A DNA stretch of 13,049 bases from Candidatus Omnitrophota bacterium (GTDB lineage: Bacteria > Ratteibacteria > UBA8468 > B48-G9 > JAFGKM01). Each line of letters begins with the position of its first letter. The first letter of the stretch is position 1. The stretch covers positions 1-13,049 of the forward strand of contig JAMWBY010000037.1 of the NCBI GenBank assembly GCA_023818745.1, given 5' to 3'. The position numbers and the translations under genes are program-made. This document shows, in pieces, positions 6,908 through 13,049 of this stretch. The notes beneath the pieces are model-generated. The model was not told where the DNA came from and searched no databases. It saw only the letters and a program-made list of their open reading frames with translations.

Positions 6908-8878
6908 ATGGATGAATTAAAAAAAGTTGATTTTGAACCTGATATTTCAGAACCATTTTATGATGGATTTAATTTCAGAACTATTCTTGCTGCTCTTTTT
7001 ATTGGTTTTATTATGCTTCCAGGGTCTATATATCTTGGTTTAATTACAGGTGGGGGGCTTGGTGGTGCTGCTCAATGGGTAACAGTTATTCTTCTTGTTG
7101 AAATTGCAAAAAGGTCTTTTATAGAATTAAAAAAACAGGAGATTTATATTGTTTACATTCTTGCTTCTTCTTTGGTATCAGCAGGACTTGTTCTCGGAAC
7201 AGGAATGTTAGTTCTTCAAGGAGGAGCTTTTAGTGATCTTATATGGAAACAATATCTTGTTCAGTCACCTTATGCTGAGTCATTTGGTTTAACTCCACAT
7301 ATACCGAGATGGGCTGTTCCTCCACCAAGTTCAGATGCTATATTAAAAAGGACATTTTTTCATAGAGAATGGCTTATCCCTATTCTGCTTATAATTATCC
7401 ACAATGTTTTATACAGAATAAATATGTTTTCTCTTGGATATGCACTTTTCAGAATAACAAGCGATTATGAAAAACTACCATTTCCTATGGCTCCTGTTGC
7501 TTCAGAAGGCGCAACATCACTTGCAGAAGTAAGCAGTAAAAAAGAAACATGGAGATGGCGTGTTTTCAGTATTTCTGCTATGGTAGGAATTATATTTGGT
7601 GCTTTTTATGTTGTTATTCCAACCATAACAGGCCTTTTGATGGCGACTCCTTTACAACTTTTTCCAATTCCATGGGTTGATTTTACAACTCAAATAGAAA
7701 CAATTTTACCATCTGGAACATTTGGATTTGTAACTGATATTGGAGCAGTATTAACAGGATTTGTTCTACCTTTTTGGGTTGTTTTTGGAACATTTATCGG
7801 CGCCATTTTCTCTAAAACAATAGGAAATCCAATCCTTTGGAAGATTGGTATAATAAAGAACTGGCAACCTGGTATGACAGCAATTCCTGTAAATGTTGTG
7901 ACAACAATGGATTTCTGGCTAAACGCGACAATAGCAAGTGGAATTGTTGTTGGTCTTATAGGCATATGGAAAACTATCATGTCATATAAAAACAAAACTC
8001 AGAAAGTTGCAAGGGAAATACCTGTGGGAAGAGGTGATTATCCTGTTCCAATTGCTCTTTTTCTATGGTTTGTTTCAACTTTGATATACATAATAATCTG
8101 TCACATTTTAGTACCAAGATTTCCTGTTATGCTTTTTGTATTTTTTGGTTTTATTTTAACTCCATTTTTAAGTTATACATCTGCAAGAATGTTCGGTATT
8201 ACTGGAGTTGCAACAGGAGTTGCATTTCCTTATGTAAGAGAGGCAAGTTTTATTTTAAGTGGATATAAAGGAGCTGATATTTGGTTTGCTCCAATCCCTT
8301 ATTTCAATCATGGACATCTTGCACAGGCATTCAAACAACTTGAATTAACAAGAACAAAATTTACTTCCTGGTATAAAGCAGAATTTACAGCACTTGGAAT
8401 TATGCTTTTCTGTAGTTTTCTTTTCTGGTCAATAATCTGGAGAATGGCTCCAATACCTTCTTCTACATATCCATTTGCCCAAAAAATGTGGCCTATGAGT
8501 GCAATATTTAATGCATTATGGGCAACAAGTACTCTGGAAGGTGGAGCAAAATGGATGATTGAGGCAATAAGTTTAAAACAAATAGTTAATTCTGGAATTT
8601 TAATGTATGTGTTATATTGGCTAATAATGTTTTTTAAAATTCCAATAGGATTTTTTTATGGAATTATTGGAGGAATAGCAACTATACCTCATTATGCATT
8701 CCCTATGTTTATAGGTGCTTTACTTTCAAGATTTTATATGAGCAAAAAAATAGGTCCTAATTGGCAAAGATATAGACCAATCATTCTTGCTGGATATGCC
8801 TGTGGATTTGGTTTAATAGGTATGATTTCAATTGCAGTTGCTTTAATTGCAAAAACAATATTCCAAATTATTTATTAA
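6908..8878 (+). CDS. OPT-like polytopic membrane protein (oligopeptide-transporter-related)
   Basis: This is a 656-residue integral membrane protein with a dozen or more hydrophobic segments. Its pattern recalls the oligopeptide transporter (OPT/YSL) superfamily: a first helix followed by GSIYLGLITG, KLPFPMAPVASEGATSLAE resembling the OPT LPFPxGxA block, SARMFGITGVATGVAFP, and a C-terminal GPNWQRYRPIILAGYACGFGLIG. I cannot assign a substrate. Related bacterial proteins are usually left as uncharacterised DUF families. ATG 6908 is chosen because AGGGGGA (6898-6904) lies just before it; a TTG at 6890 inside the previous gene is the unlikely alternative. It begins 10 bases after the fusion permease stop and is the last gene of the operon. 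Its stop overlaps the converging nuclease gene by four bases. Peptide or peptide-like transport linked to the M28-like partner is an inference. Confidence 0.75.
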   Translation: MDELKKVDFEPDISEPFYDGFNFRTILAALFIGFIMLPGSIYLGLITGGGLGGAAQWVTVILLVEIAKRSFIELKKQEIYIVYILASSLVSAGLVLGTGMLVLQGGAFSDLIWKQYLVQSPYAESFGLTPHIPRWAVPPPSSDAILKRTFFHREWLIPILLIIIHNVLYRINMFSLGYALFRITSDYEKLPFPMAPVASEGATSLAEVSSKKETWRWRVFSISAMVGIIFGAFYVVIPTITGLLMATPLQLFPIPWVDFTTQIETILPSGTFGFVTDIGAVLTGFVLPFWVVFGTFIGAIFSKTIGNPILWKIGIIKNWQPGMTAIPVNVVTTMDFWLNATIASGIVVGLIGIWKTIMSYKNKTQKVAREIPVGRGDYPVPIALFLWFVSTLIYIIICHILVPRFPVMLFVFFGFILTPFLSYTSARMFGITGVATGVAFPYVREASFILSGYKGADIWFAPIPYFNHGHLAQAFKQLELTRTKFTSWYKAEFTALGIMLFCSFLFWSIIWRMAPIPSSTYPFAQKMWPMSAIFNALWATSTLEGGAKWMIEAISLKQIVNSGILMYVLYWLIMFFKIPIGFFYGIIGGIATIPHYAFPMFIGALLSRFYMSKKIGPNWQRYRPIILAGYACGFGLIGMISIAVALIAKTIFQIIY

Positions 8879-10260
8879 ATTTGGTACTCTTCAAGATATG
8901 AAGGAATAAGTATTTCTAAATTTTTGTATTTTTCTTTTAAAAGAGACGCAAAAGTTTCAATTACCTCTTCTTCTCCATGAACTAAAAAAACTTTTTTAGG
9001 GAATTTTTTGAAACTTTCAACCCAATTCAATAATTCTTCTTTATCCGCATGGGCTGAAAAACCTTCTATTTTTTCAATTTTTGCTTTAACTTTATAGTAA
9101 TTCCCTAAAATTCTGACCCTATCTTTTTCTAATATCTCTCTTCCAAGTGTTCCTTTTGCTTGATAACCAACAAAAACAATTGATGATTCTTCTCTTTCTA
9201 TATTTGAAATAAGGTGATGTTTAATCCGTCCACCAGTGCACATTCCACTTCCTGCCATAATAATTGAAGATGCCTTTATATAATTTATTGTTTTTGATTG
9301 ATCAACTGTCTTTGTGAAATGTAATAAAGGAAAATCAAATGGAGATCTATTTTTTTCAATCATTTTTTCTGTCTCTTTGTCAAGATAACTTAAATATTTT
9401 TTAAAAACTTCTGTTATTTCTATTGCCATTGGACTATCAAGAAATGTTAATATATGAGGGATTCTATCTTCTAATAAAAGTTTTTTAAGATGATAAAGAA
9501 TCTCCTGTGTTCTTTCTATGGCAAAACTTGGTATAACAATATTTCCGTTTCTTTTCACTGTCTCATTTATTATATTTTCAAGTTTTTTCTCTGCTGATTC
9601 TCTATCTTCATGTTTTCTGTTACCATAAGTTGTTTCCATTATTAAAATATCTGCACTATCAATAATTTCTGGGTCTTTAAGCAATGGGGTTTCTTTTCTT
9701 CCGATATCACCTGTAAAAACAATTTCTTTATTATCAACAATAATTTTAATAAAAGAAGAACCAAGAATATGGCCTGCATCATAAAAAATTACTTTTATGT
9801 TATCAGATATTTTTATCTCCTCTTTATATGAAACAGGTTGAAATAAGTCAAACACATTTTTAACGTCAGAAACATCATAAAGTGGAATTTCAGGATATGG
9901 TCCTTTTCTCCCTTCTTTTTGATGTCTTTTTCTTTTCTTTTCTGCATCTTCAACCTGTAATTTCGCTGAATCAATAAGTGCAATTTTTGTTATTTCTGCG
10001 GTTGGATGAGTGCATAAAATTTTCCCAGAAAAGCCATCTTTAACAATCTTAGGTAAATATCCAGAATGGTCAAGGTGAGCATGTGTGAGTAAAATGTAAT
10101 CAATTTTTTTTACCTCAAAAGGGAATTTTTCCCAGTTTTTATTTTTCAAATCTCTTTCTTGAAAAAGTCCACAATCAATAAGTATATTTTTTTCTCCTGT
10201 CTGAAGAAGAAATTTTGAACCAGTTACATTTTTAGTTGCTCCAATAAATTTTATTTTCAC
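8875..10260 (-). CDS. Beta-CASP metallo-beta-lactamase-fold ribonuclease
   Basis: This 461-residue protein is a predicted zinc-dependent RNase of the beta-CASP group (CPSF73/TTHA0252-like, COG1236) acting on cytoplasmic RNA. Metal-site motifs are intact: D29, HAHLDHSG (60-67), GH at 163-164 and GDIG (184-187). The beta-CASP part shows METTYG (208-213, motif A acid E209), FLDSPMA, AGSGMCTGGR (336-345), SAHAD (402-406, His403) and VHGE (427-430, His428). The length is usual for single-domain bacterial members, and there is no KH domain or RNase J C-terminal extension. Start GTG 10258-10260 is supported by AAGGAGG a few bases upstream. The gene lies 12 bases downstream of the MFS gene and probably shares its transcript. 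Endo- versus exonuclease activity cannot be told from sequence. Confidence 0.93.
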   Translation of the reverse strand: MKIKFIGATKNVTGSKFLLQTGEKNILIDCGLFQERDLKNKNWEKFPFEVKKIDYILLTHAHLDHSGYLPKIVKDGFSGKILCTHPTAEITKIALIDSAKLQVEDAEKKRKRHQKEGRKGPYPEIPLYDVSDVKNVFDLFQPVSYKEEIKISDNIKVIFYDAGHILGSSFIKIIVDNKEIVFTGDIGRKETPLLKDPEIIDSADILIMETTYGNRKHEDRESAEKKLENIINETVKRNGNIVIPSFAIERTQEILYHLKKLLLEDRIPHILTFLDSPMAIEITEVFKKYLSYLDKETEKMIEKNRSPFDFPLLHFTKTVDQSKTINYIKASSIIMAGSGMCTGGRIKHHLISNIEREESSIVFVGYQAKGTLGREILEKDRVRILGNYYKVKAKIEKIEGFSAHADKEELLNWVESFKKFPKKVFLVHGEEEVIETFASLLKEKYKNLEILIPSYLEEYQI

Positions 10261-10272
10261 TCATCCTCCTTT

Positions 10273-11460
10273 TTAAATTTTAATCTTCCACTTTTTAAAA
10301 TAATATAAAAAAATAAGAGAAATCAAACTTTGAGTTAAAGCGGTTATTAAAAAAGGAGTTCTTATTCCCAAAATTTTTCCAGTATATCCGCCAACAAGTG
10401 GTCCAAAAGCAAAACCAAGCATACTTATAGAAGTAACTATGCCATATGCTTTGCCAATTGCTCTTTCTTCAATTAGTTTTTTTATTATTGAATTAGCAGA
10501 AGGTATAAGCCCTGCAACACTTCCAACATAGATAATTCTAAAGATAAGAAGAACAAATACTGAATAAGAAAAAAAGTGCCCAATAGAAGAGAGCGCAGCA
10601 AAAATAAAACAATTGATAGTAATATTTAAATATGTTCCAATAGCGTCTCCAATAAATCCAACAATAGCAGCACAAAATCCTTCAGTAATAGCGGCAATAC
10701 CAATAATTCCTCCTGTTATAGTATTTAATCTTTCTGGATTTTGAACTATTTCTTTAACAACAAGAGGAAAAGAAGGGTTTATTATTGTGTTTGAAAACCT
10801 GACAGCAAACATAATTATTATAGCAATCCAGAATCCTTTTATTTTCAATATCTCTTTAAAAGAAAAACCCTCTTCCTTTTTGTTATTATTTATTTTTGAA
10901 ATATTTTCTCTTGCAAAGATTAAAACCAAAAGCCCTCCAATAAAAGTAATAATACCACCAATTCTAAAAGCACTTCTATATCCAAATCTATCAGCAAAAA
11001 AACCACCTATTAAAGGACCAATTGAATTTCCAATTGAAACCGCTGCTTGCATCATACCAAGAGTAAAACCACTTTTTTCAGATGGAACAACACTGGCAAC
11101 AAGAGTAACTGAAGCAACAATTGTCCCTGTTAAAGCACCCTGAAGTAATCTACATATAAGCAATTGATGAACATTTTTAACAAAGGACATCAAAAACAAA
11201 ATAAAAGTTCCAGAAAACATACTTCTAACAACCATAACTTTTTTCCCATATTTATCGGCAAGAAAACCCCATAAAGGAGAAAAAATGGTGAAGGTAAACC
11301 CTGATGCAGATAGCAAAATCCCAGCCCAGTAAGTTTGTTGAGAAATATCCCTTATCCCAAGTTCAGAAATAAAAAATGGCAAAAAAGGCAGAGCAAAAGA
11401 AAACCCAACAATTGACAGCACTTGAGCCAAAAAAGCAGAAAAAAAAGTTTTTTTCCACAT
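10273..11460 (-). CDS. MFS transporter, drug:H+ antiporter-like
   Basis: This is a 395-residue major facilitator superfamily protein with about twelve membrane helices and the usual length for DHA1-type efflux pumps. Motif A is present between helices 2 and 3 as GFLADKYGKK (65-74). A weaker counterpart, GFIGDAIG, occurs in the second half. Helix 5 contains GNSIGPLIGGFFADRFG, the antiporter motif C that marks proton-driven exporters. A drug, metabolite or sugar exporter is possible; the substrate is unknown. The start ATG 11458-11460 gives a standard N-terminus (MWKKTFF), but no strong Shine-Dalgarno site is visible upstream, only GAAAGA. It is the first gene of a two-gene minus-strand unit with the beta-CASP nuclease. 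No functional tie between the two proteins is evident. Confidence 0.9.
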   Translation of the reverse strand: MWKKTFFSAFLAQVLSIVGFSFALPFLPFFISELGIRDISQQTYWAGILLSASGFTFTIFSPLWGFLADKYGKKVMVVRSMFSGTFILFLMSFVKNVHQLLICRLLQGALTGTIVASVTLVASVVPSEKSGFTLGMMQAAVSIGNSIGPLIGGFFADRFGYRSAFRIGGIITFIGGLLVLIFARENISKINNNKKEEGFSFKEILKIKGFWIAIIIMFAVRFSNTIINPSFPLVVKEIVQNPERLNTITGGIIGIAAITEGFCAAIVGFIGDAIGTYLNITINCFIFAALSSIGHFFSYSVFVLLIFRIIYVGSVAGLIPSANSIIKKLIEERAIGKAYGIVTSISMLGFAFGPLVGGYTGKILGIRTPFLITALTQSLISLIFLYYFKKWKIKI

Positions 11461-11471
11461 TTTTATCTTTC

Positions 11472-11500
11472 ATTTTATTCTTTTTATTTTACAAAATCAA
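11472..11500 (-). promoter_or_regulatory. Weak candidate promoter for the MFS-nuclease pair
   Basis: On the minus strand TTGATT (11495-11500) is followed after 17 bases by TAAAAT (11472-11477). Initiation would fall only a few bases before the MFS start codon, giving a near-leaderless mRNA, which would fit the lack of a strong ribosome site. The region is so AT-rich that chance is a real alternative. Confidence 0.28.
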
Positions 11501-11538
11501 TTTTTTTAAAATTTGCTTTAACTATATAAGGAAAAAGG

Positions 11539-11568
11539 TTGACCTATTGCTGAAAATAAAAGTAAAAT
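11539..11568 (+). promoter_or_regulatory. Candidate sigma-70-type promoter for tRNA-Arg
   Basis: TTGACC (11539-11544) and TAAAAT (11563-11568) are separated by 18 bases. The -10 ends six bases before the first base of the mature tRNA at 11575, the expected distance for transcription starting at or just before the tRNA. Confidence 0.55.
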
Positions 11569-11574
11569 TAATAT

Positions 11575-11649
11575 GCGCCTGTAGCTCAATTTGGATAGAG
11601 CGGTGGACTTCGAATCCAAGGGTTGCCAGTTCAAATCTGGCCAGGCGCG
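11575..11649 (+). tRNA. tRNA-Arg(TCG)
   Basis: The acceptor GCGCCTG (11575-11581) pairs with CAGGCGC (11642-11648), with discriminator G11649. The D-arm is GCTC/GAGC, the T-arm GCCAG-TTCAAAT-CTGGC, and the anticodon loop CTTCGAA gives anticodon TCG (11610-11612) for CGA-type arginine codons. The top pair of the anticodon stem (G11603 with A11619) is mismatched; the other four pairs are good. CCA is not encoded (GCT follows the acceptor), unlike the tRNA-Leu in this window, so a CCA-adding enzyme is needed. The gene runs against its minus-strand neighbours. Confidence 0.95.
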
Positions 11650-11656
11650 CTAAATC

Positions 11657-12643
11657 CTATTTTGAAAAAGAAATCAAAGGGATATCAATCATAGTTTTTA
11701 ATCCAGAAGGTAAATTTTTTATCAATTTTATAGAATTAACAACAATAGCACATGTCGCAATATCTCCATTTATTCCACCTGGTATATCAAAGGTTATATC
11801 AGGAATACCTTTTATTTCAATTCTATCTTCTGGTTTTTTTTCTCCAACTGCTGCTTTAAACACCAGAGTTATAACTTCTTTTCCATTTATGAAACCCTTT
11901 GCTATTTCTTCTAAACCAGAAACCATCCCTTTTTTAATTTTCAAATCTTTTATTTCATCCTCTGCTATAACAGGGTTAATAACATCTTCTATTTTTTCCA
12001 TATCCCATCCAATCTTTTCAGCAATCATATAGAGAGATTCTACAAGCCCTACATGTCCAAATTCACCTGTTTTTTTCTTCATTTCAAATTCTTCAACTGT
12101 TAATCCTACACCTATTTTTTTCTGAAAAGCAATCCTTCTTTTTCCTGCATCCTGAATCCTTGAAACTTTTATATATTTAACATTTTGACATACACTTGTT
12201 AAAAAGATGGGTAGGGAATCCATAAGAAATCCAGGGTTTACACCTGTTGATAAAATTGTAATATCATTTTCTTTTGCAATTTCGTCTATTTTTTTTGCAA
12301 GGTCAGGGTTTGTTTTCCATGGAAATACAAGTTCCTCACATGTTGAAATAATGTCAACTTTATATTTTGCTATCAGTTCAATCTGTGGAAAAATCTTTTC
12401 AAGAAAAGAAAAAGTAGTAAGAACTGCAATATCTGGTTTAGATTTTTTTATCGCTTTTTCTATATCACTTACAACCTCAATATCTGAATCAACTCTACAT
12501 AATTCTCTTAATTTTTTACCAACTTTATCAACTGCAAGGTCAACTGCTGAAACAGTTTCAATGTTATCTCTTTCAGATATATACTTTACAATTTTTTTAC
12601 CAATTTCTCCAAGTCCAATTTGTATTATTCTAATCTTTTGCAT
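11657..12643 (-). CDS. DapB-like / 2,4-diaminopentanoate dehydrogenase-like NAD(P) oxidoreductase
   Basis: This 328-residue Rossmann-fold dehydrogenase resembles dihydrodipicolinate reductase and, more closely, the 2,4-diaminopentanoate dehydrogenase group. The nucleotide-binding loop is IGLGEIG (9-15) and Asp35 ends the second strand, which usually favours NAD. Family blocks are STCEELVFPW (100-109), TGVNPGF (133-139), SRIQDAGKRR (161-170) and IPGGINGDIATCAIVVNSI (287-305) near the C-terminus. True DapB is shorter (about 250-270 residues) and has an H-H-rich catalytic motif that I do not see. It is therefore unlikely to be the lysine-pathway enzyme. The start ATG 12641-12643 lies one base after the stop of the aminotransferase gene, so the two are coupled. 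It probably acts on an amino or imino acid intermediate; the substrate is unknown. Confidence 0.82.
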   Translation of the reverse strand: MQKIRIIQIGLGEIGKKIVKYISERDNIETVSAVDLAVDKVGKKLRELCRVDSDIEVVSDIEKAIKKSKPDIAVLTTFSFLEKIFPQIELIAKYKVDIISTCEELVFPWKTNPDLAKKIDEIAKENDITILSTGVNPGFLMDSLPIFLTSVCQNVKYIKVSRIQDAGKRRIAFQKKIGVGLTVEEFEMKKKTGEFGHVGLVESLYMIAEKIGWDMEKIEDVINPVIAEDEIKDLKIKKGMVSGLEEIAKGFINGKEVITLVFKAAVGEKKPEDRIEIKGIPDITFDIPGGINGDIATCAIVVNSIKLIKNLPSGLKTMIDIPLISFSK

Positions 12644-12644
12644 G

Positions 12645-13049
12645 CTATTGTTTTTTTGAATTTTTTTGTGCCTGTTTAATTATATCAAGTCCTACCATTT
12701 GACCCCACGAATTTATAAGTTCTTTAGTATAATATCCTGGGACATCTTTTCCAATAGAGATGTTATTGATACTCCTTATAGGTAAAATACAATAGGTCGT
12801 TGCAGTAAAAAATGCTTCATCTGCATTAAGTGTTTCTTTTATTTCAATATCTTTTTCAATTACTTTAATCCCCATATTTTGAGCAAGTTCAATTACAGTT
12901 TCTCTACTTATTCCATCAACAATATTTTTTTTAGTTGGAGTATAAAGAACTCCATTTTTAACAATAAAAAAATTTGCTCCTGTACTTTCTGTTAGATAAC
13001 CATCAATATCCAATAAGAGTGCAAATGCTTCTGGGTCAATGGTTTCTGC
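12645..13049 (-). CDS. Class IV PLP aminotransferase, C-terminal part (cut by window edge)
   Basis: The last 134 residues of a fold-type IV pyridoxal-phosphate aminotransferase, the group of branched-chain and D-amino-acid aminotransferases and aminodeoxychorismate lyase. The frame stays open to base 13049, so the start and the catalytic Lys lie outside. Visible signatures are ALLLDIDGYLTESTGANFF, matching the family EGTGSNIF block whose Glu contacts the cofactor ring nitrogen, then GISRETVIELA, NADEAFFTATT and LPI. The TATTYCILPI segment differs a little from classical IlvE TGTAAEITPV, so I do not assign ilvE. Pairing with the adjacent dehydrogenase suggests a short pathway that moves or removes an amino group. 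Confidence 0.88.
   Translation of the reverse strand, partial: AETIDPEAFALLLDIDGYLTESTGANFFIVKNGVLYTPTKKNIVDGISRETVIELAQNMGIKVIEKDIEIKETLNADEAFFTATTYCILPIRSINNISIGKDVPGYYTKELINSWGQMVGLDIIKQAQKNSKKQ

Noticed and set aside
11376..12032. Plus-strand open frame of 218 codons
   Set aside because: It crosses the tRNA-Arg and lies antisense to the start of the MFS gene and to the 3' part of the dehydrogenase gene. Low-complexity, Phe/Ile/Ser-rich translation typical of a shadow.

Overview
The window is AT-rich, with A/T-ending codons and very Lys/Ile/Glu-rich proteins. It is bacterial: it has an alpha2beta2-type glycyl-tRNA synthetase alpha chain, Shine-Dalgarno sites, and a diderm-style lipoprotein. 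Gene content (M28-like/FtsX fusion, OPT-like membrane protein, GH130, class IV aminotransferase plus DapB-like dehydrogenase) fits an uncultivated candidate-phylum lineage, possibly Omnitrophota-like. That placement is an inference and I cannot fix the phylum.

Left end (1-787): the 3' end of glyQ, without an adjacent glyS, then about 250 bases without a gene, then a complete tRNA-Leu(GAG). The gene-free stretch is unusual. The first 15 bases of the tRNA plus its leader occur twice, 222 bases apart, and the intervening DNA starts with a GC-rich patch that can form a stem.

Centre (788-8878, plus strand): a tight five-gene unit. It contains a GH130 glycoside phosphorylase/hydrolase, a 59-residue two-helix membrane protein, a TPR lipoprotein, a 1466-residue fusion of an M28-like ectodomain with a MacB/FtsX-type permease, and an OPT-like polytopic membrane protein. 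The first four genes overlap end to start (4, 4 and 11 bases) and the fifth starts 10 bases after the fourth. They should therefore be co-transcribed and translationally coupled. The M28 domain has lost four of the five zinc ligands and is probably a non-catalytic ectodomain. This cluster is the best candidate for an undescribed envelope system.

Right half (8875-13049): the OPT-like gene meets a beta-CASP metallo-beta-lactamase nuclease tail to tail with a 4-base overlap. That nuclease follows an MFS transporter in a minus-strand pair. A plus-strand tRNA-Arg(TCG) with a recognisable promoter is wedged between minus-strand genes. At the right edge a class IV aminotransferase (cut by the window) is followed one base later by a DapB/2,4-diaminopentanoate-dehydrogenase-like oxidoreductase, suggesting an amino-acid pathway pair. 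No CRISPR, insertion sequence, transposase or integrase gene is visible.
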